A stretch of DNA of 64,000 bases from Actinostola sp. cb2023 (Eukaryota; Cnidaria; Anthozoa; Actiniaria; Actinostolidae), in the NCBI GenBank assembly GCA_033675265.1, contig JAUJYZ010001253.1:22501-86500 (forward strand), read 5' to 3'. The notes beneath the pieces are model-generated. The model saw nothing but the letters and a program-made list of their open reading frames with translations, did not search any database and had not been told where the DNA came from. The translations under genes were made by a program, and so were the position numbers. Below are positions 55,284 through 64,000 of this stretch, piece by piece; the stretch's first letter is position 1; each line of letters starts with the position of its first letter.

Positions 55284-56413
55284 CACAGCCTCGTTCTGAT
55301 GTACATCAATTTTCCAAATTGCTTAAAACGACCATCATGCACGCAACACGCTCTAGCGCGTACTCGCTACGTTAAAACCTCTATAAAGTATACATTTTCT
55401 GAAAGCTGAATAAATGCAGAATTCAATAAAACAATTAGTTTTTAGAACAAAAACAGTATATTTGAAATAGGTAAAAAAGTTCAGATTTTGACATCACTAT
55501 CATCACCGAGGTCCCATACAGCCGCAATTTATCGGAAATCCTCGACTAATACCTTTATAAGCTCATGAGATATAGCTTACAAAAAATTGTCTCCGTTTAT
55601 CGATAAATTAACACTTTACAAAACAAGTTATAACTTTCGAAGGAAATTGAATATTAAAATTCGGAGACACCTTTTTGAAGAATATTTATCTGACAAAGTG
55701 TCTACCAAATTTCAGCTAAATCGAATAAAATTCCTTTGACCCGAAACTCAAAATGTGCGCTTGATTCGTGGCTATTTTGCTTCCGAAATAAAAGGCAAAA
55801 GAGTTTTCAAGTCAAGTGGCGCCTTTGTTTACACAAGCGTGGATAATCCACCACAAATATGTGATCCAATACCTGATGACATATGAATGGCATTCATAAG
55901 TAGATCGCCTTACAGTACGTAGCGTTCGTAACACAACGAGGCAGGAAAACAAAGTTAGTGTTGGCGGAAAATACGAGCACTTTGACCGTGTGTGGTTTAG
56001 CATCGTTATTCAAGGATGTTTTGAGTGAGCAGTTACGATTTTTGGATACTTTATTCGCATCTGAATCTTTGTGGGAAGTCTGTTGTATGAGTACTGTTGA
56101 CAGCTTGCTTGTCAACATCTTTTTGCATCAAATGAAATCCAAAATTCGTTTTTTGATTCTAACTTTTTAGGGAAAAAATATTTTTAGATTCTGTTTTTTG
56201 GAGATGGTAGATAATATTCAATTTGATTTGATTATCAAAAAAAATCAAAACCGGTGGTTTGAAAGTTTTTTTGGGGTACCCTGATACCTTAACACGTTCT
56301 ACTAAAAGAACATATTTATATAAGATAAGTGTAAGAGTTTTAGGACGAAATGACATGTCCTTGCGGAGTTATGAACGTTTTTAATTCTGAAAATACACCA
56401 GAACGAGGCTGTG
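55284..56413. mobile_element. Non-autonomous TA-flanked element, 1.13 kb
   Basis: 15-bp perfect TIRs CACAGCCTCGTTCTG at both ends, each flanked by TA (55282-55283, 56414-56415). The short ORFs inside are not transposases. Confidence 0.75.
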
Positions 56414-56554
56414 TACGTGTAACTGTGTAGCTAGGTGCAGCATCTTTGCTTAGAATGACTAACGAACCTCTATAACGACCCTTTATATGCAATGCTCATT
56501 ACTAAATCATTAGCACAATACAACAACGAATTTCAAATACTAATTTATTGCATA

Positions 56555-56839
56555 TACAGCCCTTTAATTGCAAAAATTCTGCCAAATCAAGTATATCAGT
56601 ATATCCATATATCGGGTGCATTATGGGTAATTGAAAAAGTCCCCTAAATGATGTTCCACGCGAGCAACATTGGTGAAACTCTAGAATGTTATCTAATCTA
56701 ATTTGGTCTCTAGTTTGTTGTTTGTAAGTCTCTGCTGCATATTTTGTGGAAAAAACTCTAAAATAGTATTACCCATAATGCACCCGATATATGGATATAC
56801 TGATATACTTGATTTACATAACTTTTGCAATTGGCTGTA
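56555..56839. mobile_element. Hairpin MITE with TA target duplication
   Basis: TIRs TACAGCC...AATTGCAAAA; inner arms 56583-56631 and 56767-56816 pair almost fully (GTATATCAGTATATCCATAT); TA on each side. Confidence 0.85.
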
Positions 56840-58566
56840 TAACGAGAATTTCATTGCATAAAGCTCATAGTACCATATGAGAGAACGAGGCATAAATAAA
56901 TAAAAAATGTATATGAAGTACGTACCCCCTGCTAAAACCGACCACTTACCAAAACAAAGCGGATCAAAGCGGTGGAGGGTGGGATGCCTCAAAAGGACCT
57001 CATTAAATATTCAATTCCACGACGTCACGGATAATGTACGACAATCCCCCGAGCTCATTTCCCGAAGAATCAAATTCAATATGGCGGAACACATGGGGAG
57101 ATCAAAATGCACAATCGCTGGCTCTGAGTGTACTGAAAGTTGGTTTTATTAGTCGGGCTTCCTGTGGAAACCCGACTCTAAAAATGCAGAGCGTTCTTCT
57201 TCGTATTCTTTGACCCCAGAACGCATATTGGGTTCTACAGCGCATGCGCCTTGTTGGGTTCTACAGCGCATGCGCCCTGTGCCGGCCGCTAAGATAATCA
57301 CCGAAGGCTCTAACAACATGATTTATCAATACGAGACTGGTCGAGTCTGAATTCACAATTTATGTCGTCTTGTTTTCAAAATAACCACAATAATTCATAG
57401 AGATTGGATTTATCAATCCAGTACTAGTACTGCAAAGGGTTTAGAGATCTTCATAACTTAGAACGAAGTGAGTTGATACACGCAGCCGGCGGTGAAGAGA
57501 AGAGAACAGTTGTAAGGTTTTCAGCCGACCGATAATAGTTTATGTATACGGTATTTGAATTTGTATGGATATATTTATGGTAACAAATAAACTATGTCAT
57601 TGTCATTCATGATTCGCTGAGTTTGTGAAATCGCAGTACTGAAATTGCAAGGAAAGCAAGTTCTATCGAGCTCGTTTTAATCGCACTATAAGATATCTAT
57701 ATTTAGTTCAAATAGGTTACATTTCATTAGTATTGTAGAAGCGATCGTTATCTCGTCACGTCCTGTGTATGGAATTTCATGTATTCAGTAGAAGACATGG
57801 TAAATACTCTTGATGATTGTGATATTCTAGAAAAAGTTATTCTTGTGCTGGGAGATTTGATTATTGTACATATACAATACTTTATGATCATTCTAAACCA
57901 TAGTGCGTTAATGAATTACCTTGCCTACGTGTTTGATGCATTAGTCTACGGCGCGCGGGCTCTTGCTCGAGCTTTATTGCCATTGACAATATTTCATTGA
58001 CAATGGATATATGGTCGAGAGCAAATCAGATTCAGTCGAGATTACCGATCGCAGCAACCACTGCTTGCTTTAAGAAGCCCGACTTAACGCTACAAGAGCG
58101 TCTAGTTTATTATGATGGAGTGATGAGTATCATCGATTATCACTGTATGTTCATTTTTATCGGAGAATATTTGTTATCAATGTTCAGAATCACAACCTAA
58201 CGCTTGGCTCATTTTAATCGCATTGATTCCTCTCCAGTAAACTCTATACTATCCATGTCTACACAAGAACCTTTTCCTCAAAAAAGTTCGCCCTTGTGTC
58301 AGTTCCCAAACAATTGCCTCCGAAAGGGATTTTTAGAATGAAACTCTTCAAAAAGACCCTGCTCGTACACCGTGTCTAGACTGCGCGCGGCAATGTTTTT
58401 GTGTCAATTTCTCAATTTGGCAATTACAAAGAGCATTTCATTTCGATTTTTCTCGGTAGTAAATAAAAATCATACCATGACATCCTGAGAGAAACGAATA
58501 AATGTGGCAGTACGTCGTGGCACACTGAAGCTAAAAGTAACTTTTACGTCTTACTGCAATTTCACG
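56840..58566. other. No gene recognised
   Basis: A 26-bp tandem pair (TTGGGTTCTACAGCGCATGC) at 57227-57277 and short ORFs at 57779-58200 without domains. TCGGGCTTCCTGTGG at 57155 again matches the CACAGGAAGCCC end motif. Confidence 0.45.
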
Positions 58567-58918
58567 CCAAAACCGATCTTGCAAGTCACCTGCAGAACAC
58601 TGACAGCCGATTCAAGTATACCTCACCAGGGATACAGGCCGGGACGAGCTCATTCAGTATCTGCGCTAACTTAATGATGTTCTTCAACACTTTTCGATCG
58701 CGCGCTTAAAGCTGAAAAATGCCCAGGAACGCGCCTGTAATATCTCTTTTGCTTACCAAAATATTTGCTATAAAAGGAAGAAAATCGAGTCGTTGTGATG
58801 GTTTCGAACTGCATTAGAGCTTGATATGTTTCTTCTATATCTTATAATAGCATAGCCAAACTAGTGAGTCCGGTCTATTTCAACTTTTCAAGTAGTGATA
58901 GCGAATCCATGAGTACAG
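58567..58918. repeat. Inverted copy of 33085-33420
   Basis: Reverse complement of the 33-kb block, broken at GTACAG by the next element. Confidence 0.92.
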
Positions 58919-59953
58919 TATGTGGTTCTAATTGTGAACACTTTTTGCACTTGATGATATTTCTCGTCAACATATGGTACGATTATCCTGAACCTTTGCT
59001 ATTAATTAGCTCTACACTTCAGCTAACATGTGATTAAGTTTCGTTGTATTCATTATTGAACTTTTCTAAATATATTTTATTATATCATGTCCGTTGGTGG
59101 TTCTAATGGTGAACAATTGTTTGTAATTGTGAACACTTTTAGCTTGCTTTTTAATGGCTTAATATTGTGTATTATTATCGATTTCAAGCCTTGCAATTCG
59201 ATGTACAAGTTCCAAGTTGTCTTAAAACAATATTTATGTTCGTGTTATTTCGATACGAATGATAGAAAAATGTTAAAACGAAGTGAAGTCAGACGGTAAC
59301 GCTAAATTGCTGAGGTGTTCACATGTTCATTGATGCATGCCGTTCATCACGCTCATGCAATTGCTAACAACGCAAAATTTGTATCACAAATGCGGACTTC
59401 TTATACATATTTCCTTCTCAATATTTGCTATTGTACCAGTGCAGGTACATTAGCGGCAATTTTACTCTATATCTCAAGAACTACATATCTTATGAAATGC
59501 CAAGTTATGCGTGAGCATATGCGTGTTTACAATTAGATGCACATCGCAAAAACACGCACAATTTTTCATTCCGATGCTGCTCATTTATTTTCAACACTTT
59601 TCGATTTATTGTTTTGTAAAGAAAAGTGTTATTATATACCTTTTAGCTCATATAAAAACAAACTCCAAACTTTGTGTTTATAGAAAGAAAATGCGAACTT
59701 TCCCCACTGAGAATCTTAAGGCGCGCTTAAAATTCGAATTTGTAAACAACAGTCGTCAGCTTATCTTGAATTAAAGTTGAAATTTTGCGCAGAATAAATG
59801 TCAGGAAGCCCAAAATAGCATTGAATGATTGAAAATAAATCAATATTTGCTCGGGTGAAATATTTTTTGTCGATCTTAACTTTACGATATAAAAACGGCA
59901 CTTTTACTGAAAAGTGTTCGCAATTAGAACTGTTCACAATTAGAACCACATGC
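58919..59953. mobile_element. 1.03-kb insertion with TGTGGTTCTAATTGTGAACA ends
   Basis: 20-bp perfect TIRs at 58921-58940 and 59931-59950. GTACAG lies at 58913-58918 and 59954-59959, while the 33-kb copy has a single GTACAG (in reverse, near 33091). Internal copies of the end sequence lie at 59095-59145 and 59911-59925. The small ORFs (70-87 codons) are not transposases. Confidence 0.85.
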
Positions 59954-60130
59954 TGTACAGGGATTTAGTTATTGACGTCAGCATTTTATATACTCTCATC
60001 TAAAATGTGTGTTTTGACCAATCACAGCGCGCGTTATATCTAAATTATTTTAAAATTTAAAATATTCCCGCTCTTTCCCGCATTATTACTGACCAAAACA
60101 TAAACGCCCCTGGCTCAATATAATGCAGTT
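59954..60130. repeat. Inverted copy of 32990-33090
   Basis: Continues the 58567 block after the insertion; includes GCGGGAAAGAGCGGGAATAT in reverse and an extra stretch at 59990-60050 that is absent from the 33-kb copy. Confidence 0.88.
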
Positions 60131-60299
60131 CTCGAAATTCCAGTCGATCAGTCGATCAAAAAAAAACGAAACCCAAGAACTCTTTCGGAAAGCGTCGACT
60201 AACGTCATGGAAATGAATCAGTATTAATAAGGTCCTTTTGAGGCATCCCTTTTAGCCTCCATGCACCAATCAAAGCGGCTAAGACTACAAATGACACAA

Positions 60300-60480
60300 A
60301 AATTAAGTTATTTATCTTTATTTTATTTATCTATTTATTGTTATTTATTTATTTATTATTTATTCTATTATTATTTATTATTATTATTTTATTATTTATT
60401 ATATTTATATTTTATCATTATTATTATATATATTTTTTAATATTTATTACAAAAACTACGTGATCAATAAAAATATGAAA
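60300..60480. repeat. A/T low-complexity tract (ATTT)n
   Basis: Runs of TTTATTTA and TTATTATTA; no further structure. Confidence 0.9.
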
Positions 60481-60559
60481 TGGTTGCAAAATGTGGCATA
60501 TTGAAGAAATAGAAAACGAGGCAGCGTGCGTCGCAGCGTGCTCTATCAAGTTTTAGTAG

Positions 60560-61015
60560 AAACCAACTACTAATAATATACTATAATACTACCTTCGATT
60601 TTATACCAAGATTTTTCGCTTTGTTTTTGTTCAAAACGCCAGCTCTTTCGCCACTCACTCACTCTCGCTTTTAAAAACTCTGTCGTGAAAAGTAAATTTT
60701 ACCACAACTAGTCAGTTTCTCGCTCTCTGATTGGCTTAGAGCCGTGGTATATAAGAGTACATACCACGGAAATTGCATGTTCGCTCGCGCACGGAGCTAG
60801 CGCGCGCTTGAATCAGTTTTTCTTTCAAAATTTCTCGGCGTTTTCGGATGTTTTCTCCGTCTGTTGTGGTAAAAAATCAAATTTACGATAGTTTCTTGTG
60901 GTATGTCCTCTTATTTACCACGGTTGGCGCCATCTCATCGTCAAAATTGTTTGACGATTCGATGACGTCAACCGTGGCAAATAAGAGGACATACCACGCG
61001 AAACTATCGTAAATT
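60560..61015. repeat. Copies of the 37150 and 31326-31627 blocks
   Basis: 60595-60660 matches 37175-37250. 60684-61015 matches 31326-31627 with a 27-bp insertion, and ends in the hairpin at 60879-61015. Confidence 0.85.
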
Positions 61016-61109
61016 TGTTAACACTACCATAGTAGTATTTTTTTATAATTGTTTATATTCGTCTATATATTTAATTTCTATATTTTTTATTTTTTATATT
61101 TTCTTATTT

Positions 61110-61185
61110 ACTTGTAAAGAGCATTGAGATTTATATGTAATGCGCTTTTTCAAGAATTAAATTATTATTATTATTATTATAGTGA
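61110..61185 (+). repeat. Retroposon-like tail
   Basis: GTAAAGAGCATTGAGATTTA, TGCGCTTTTTCAAG and a run of ATT repeats, the style of a LINE/SINE 3' tail. Confidence 0.5.
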
Positions 61186-61189
61186 ATAA

Positions 61190-62165
61190 TAATAAGTTTC
61201 AATGTGGCGGACAATGGTTGAACATGGCTGAACAACGGGGTAAAATGATTTTCTTAATAAAGTCACATTTCAACCGAAAAGTTAATGAATAAATTGTAAT
61301 TTTACGTCTAAGACGAACGTGTCAATATTTTTCGCATACGGTAGTTATCTATAAGATTTTCAGTCGCACCACGCGTCTACGTAGGAAGGATGTTTTGAAT
61401 TTCGCGCACATTCAACATTCAACATTCAACATCTACAAATTCATGAGCCGAAATCCTCTGTCTCACGTTGCTATCGATTTGTGGGCGTCAGGTGCGCCTT
61501 TTCGATGCATGCCTCTCTTCCGATGGCGCTTCCATTTGCTGGCATTTTTGCTTGTGTGTGCTTGCCTTTTGTCTGCATTTTGCTTGCCTTTTGCTTGTAT
61601 GTGCTTGCCGTTTTTGTTTGTGTGTTGCGAAAAATCGAGGCCTTTTTCGCTCTCGAAATTGGTTTTCCAGTCGCTGCCCAATACACAGGCAAAAAAGCAA
61701 GCAAAATGCAGACAAAAGGCAAGCACATGCAAGCAAAATGCCACTTCTTAGCTCGCATCGAGAGGCACATCGAAAGGCGCGCCTGACGCCCACAACTCGA
61801 TAGGAACACACAATCGTGTGGAGCCCAAACTGGAAATGTGGCCAAGTGGGCAGCCACTGGAAAACCTTTGGAGAGAGTTCTTGGCCTCGATTTGTCTTCT
61901 CTCTTGGGCTCCACACGGAAGGCAAGAAGGGGCGCTGGGGGTGGAGCAGCAAGCCAGTGGAAAGCATCGCTGCGTCGATTTGGAGGCATTTGCGTTCTTG
62001 GAAAAGGTACGACGATGGAGCTAGTCTGGAGGAGAGGCAGTGCGCCGAGTTTCCCGTTCGAGCAGTTCCAGATGCAGCACAACTTTGGGAAGCAGGAATG
62101 GGACTCTTTCGAAGACCTGCAGCACGCAGCAAACAGTGTCTCTGGCGCAACAATTCTGGGACACA
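61190..62165. repeat. 1-kb duplicated block, copy 2
   Basis: Direct copy of 31895-32890. The palindrome is at 61471-61803, lacking one internal GCAAGCACATACAAGC unit. After GGGACACAT it switches to the 10-bp repeat shared with 28375, where copy 1 continues into its ORF. Confidence 0.93.
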
Positions 62166-62815
62166 TGGAACCACCTGGAACCACCTGGAACCACCCAAAA
62201 CCACCCAAAGCCACCCAAAGCCATCCAAAACCACCCACAACCACCTATAAAACTGAGATGGAATTTAATGCCGATGTGAAAATAATGTACATTACTCCCG
62301 GATGAATTAAAACTATAATCAAACAATATATACGTTATTTAGACGCTTTCCGAAGAGAGCTGCTTGGCAGTCGTCTAGACACTTGTCAATTTCCGCGTGG
62401 TTGAAACACATAATTGTTCAGTCTTTTAGATCGGTATATCCTTGTTTATGTACTATATACAATATGAGCGGCCGATCTGCATGGGATTTACAAACTCGAG
62501 CCGTAGGCGAGAGTTTGTAAACCATACAGATCGGACGCGAATATTGTATATTACTTATCGAATCCAACGATGTATAAGTGGATGTTTTACTATAATTTGG
62601 ATGATAGGAAACAGTTTGGCCGAGAAAATCCAAGTTAAAGTTGAATGCAAATGAGGACGAATCTCTTGCTGATTTACAGATGTCTGCTACGCTTATGATT
62701 TCTATTGTATTTCCCTCATTAATTATTCATGATTTCGATAAACATTTTTCAAACTATGCGCGTAACCTTATAGGTACTCTGTATTTAAGTTTTTTCTTCC
62801 AAGGCAATAGTGAAG
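62166..62815. repeat. Second copy of the 28375-28850 block
   Basis: About eight 10-bp units (CCACCCAAAG, CCACCTGGAA), then sequence matching 28420-28850. 62450-62740 is additional here and contains the hairpin. Confidence 0.85.
62458..62548. repeat. Hairpin, second member of the 3990 family
   Basis: TACAATATGAGCGGCCGATC pairs with GATCGGACGCGAATATTGTA; inner arms TTTACAAACTC / GAGTTTGTAAA with tip GAGCCGTAGGCGA. Confidence 0.85.
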
Positions 62816-62823
62816 TTTCAGAA

Positions 62824-62961
62824 ATCTAGGAATTTGGTTTCTGGTGAAAAGTTCAAAGACATTACCGGTAGCCAATCACATTTGAGTGTTCTCACGGTAT
62901 GAAGCAATATGTTTCATTTCTCAACTACACCATGATCATGTTTATAGTGTGATCAAAATAC
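62824..62961. repeat. Copy of the 20367-20505 block
   Basis: Begins CTAGGAATTTGGTTTCTGGT and passes straight into the 3' flank of LicD-like copy 3; at copy 1 about 600 bp intervene. Confidence 0.9.
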
Positions 62962-63061
62962 AACGACATATTATAGTTATTTTATAACACTATTTGGTTG
63001 TTTTCTCAGTCTTCTCAGACACACACAGTATACATTACATGGATTGCTATACAATCATGAA

Positions 63062-64000
63062 CTATGAAATACAATTTCCAGTGCCGTCCGAAGAAGAGTG
63101 TTTTTTACACTGTAATGGCGTTCTCCATTTGTCTTTACCATAAGTGTAGTCCAAGAATTTTTCTGGCTCTTTTGGAAATCCCATTTCTAGACCTTCAAAC
63201 ATCCCCTTGATTGGAGGTACAGTAAGATTCGCGGGATAAGAATGCGAATCTATAGATACAATCATATCACCCTCGAACACGTAGAATCCAATCCCTGGGC
63301 CCAATATACACCGTTTATTTGTGCAACCCGTGATGTAGCGTTTGAGCGTTTCTTTTTTGTATTGTTTCTTCCACCAGAAAAAATAACCAGGTTTCTCTAA
63401 CTCGGGAATAACTGCTATAAACTTTTCAAGATCTCTCGCATCAATTGAAAAGTCAGTGTCTGTATCGTATGGTATTAATTTACCGTTATCTCGGACAAGA
63501 CTGATGACTGCACCCCCATTGAAAAAATATGTTATGTTGTGCTTGTTCAACACACGCCCAATGTGAAGTGTCAATTCGACGAGAAGCTTTCTACAACATG
63601 GACTAAAATTGATTCTCATATTGAGATCCTTGTCGAAATAGGGGTACCACAATGACTTCCGCGGATTACTCTGACATAGGTCTTTCTTGATAGTACAGCC
63701 AGGGTATTCGACTTTACCATCGGCTTGGATGATCTTTGCTGTTCGCTCACCGTGAATTGGTGTCGGACAAAAACGTGTAGGATTAGAAGTGTTACTGGAC
63801 ATCTGTTTGCTTGTGTAAGTCAGAGTCCAATTAGCCACGTCCCAGTACCAAATATAACAAGGCTCGCTGATGGTTTTACACACGAGTTTCACGTCCAAGT
63901 AATGAAATTTCAACGTCCTTTCCTCGTGGTCCTTGCATGGTTGTGAACTCAGCGATGTCAACGTAGGAAGATCTGTCGATGATACTCCCCTAAAAGGAAA
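63062..64000 (-). CDS. LicD/fukutin-like protein, copy 3 (5' end beyond window)
   Basis: Open from the stop at 63062 to the window edge, about 312 codons. The core is intact: NGGAVISLVRDNGKL, DTDTD, and the C-terminal LDYTYGKDKW ending that copy 1 has lost. It is more diverged than copy 2 (for example SNPRKSLWY for TWRLSLWY). No ATG opens this frame near its start. Homology to the membrane-anchor part stops at GATACTC, and the next bases (CCCCTAAAAGG in plus orientation) match poly-G element 1. On the coding strand that junction reads TTCCTTTTAG/GGGAGTATC, a usable 3' splice site, so an exon upstream of the window may supply the anchor. Confidence 0.8.
   Translation of the reverse strand, partial: FPFRGVSSTDLPTLTSLSSQPCKDHEERTLKFHYLDVKLVCKTISEPCYIWYWDVANWTLTYTSKQMSSNTSNPTRFCPTPIHGERTAKIIQADGKVEYPGCTIKKDLCQSNPRKSLWYPYFDKDLNMRINFSPCCRKLLVELTLHIGRVLNKHNITYFFNGGAVISLVRDNGKLIPYDTDTDFSIDARDLEKFIAVIPELEKPGYFFWWKKQYKKETLKRYITGCTNKRCILGPGIGFYVFEGDMIVSIDSHSYPANLTVPPIKGMFEGLEMGFPKEPEKFLDYTYGKDKWRTPLQCKKHSSSDGTGNCIS

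Noticed and set aside
61463..62326. Many long overlapping ORFs on both strands
   Set aside because: Same palindrome and duplicated block as at 32 kb; shadows of that structure and of the 10-bp repeat.

Overview
This is a piece of an animal nuclear genome, AT-rich and dominated by repeats. The best guess is a cnidarian, probably an anthozoan (sea anemone, coral or corallimorph). The reasons are an intron-containing Crypton-type tyrosine recombinase, a small multicopy family of LicD/fukutin-like genes, a K02A2.6-like Ty3/Gypsy element, and repeats bounded by poly-G tracts next to GGTACTCCC-type ends. The species call is inference from remembered family distributions; no search was run. No large host gene, rRNA, tRNA or CRISPR array was seen.

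Layout. 1-8.6 kb: palindromic repeats and a 2.9 kb terminal-inverted-repeat (TIR) element that encloses a two-exon tyrosine recombinase gene on the minus strand. 8.6-15.1 kb: a 64-bp minisatellite array interrupted by a young LTR retrotransposon (8751-13034; identical 94-bp LTRs; 5-bp target duplication). 15.1-20.4 kb: the first copy of a segmental duplication, carrying a 557-bp MULE-like MITE that was later hit by a 1.75-kb foldback element. 21-31 kb: LicD-like gene copy 1, three poly-G-bounded elements, the second copy of the duplication (still with the empty insertion site), and LicD-like copy 2, a pseudogene. 31.2-36.5 kb: a duplicated palindrome-rich block, then a compact group of ORFs (zinc finger, a 173-aa protein with TATA box, Kozak context and poly(A) signal, and a convergent ORF), then a worn inverted relative of the 64-bp minisatellite. 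36.5-58 kb: nested non-autonomous DNA transposons, hairpin MITEs, short tandem repeats and long stretches with no gene signal. It also holds LicD N-terminal exon fragments at 50.6-50.9 kb and a 1.28-kb foldback at 51-52.3 kb. 58.5-64 kb: a second, partly inverted copy of the 31-33 kb material, ending in a third LicD-like copy cut by the window edge.

The genes do not form a pathway. The LicD-like proteins would be type II membrane nucleotidyl/phosphotransferase-like enzymes of the secretory pathway. Copy 1 has a frame error at the C-terminus and copy 2 has one at the N-terminal side. The other coding sequences belong to mobile elements. What the window mainly records is the order of insertions and duplications, which can be read from target duplications and empty sites inside the window itself.
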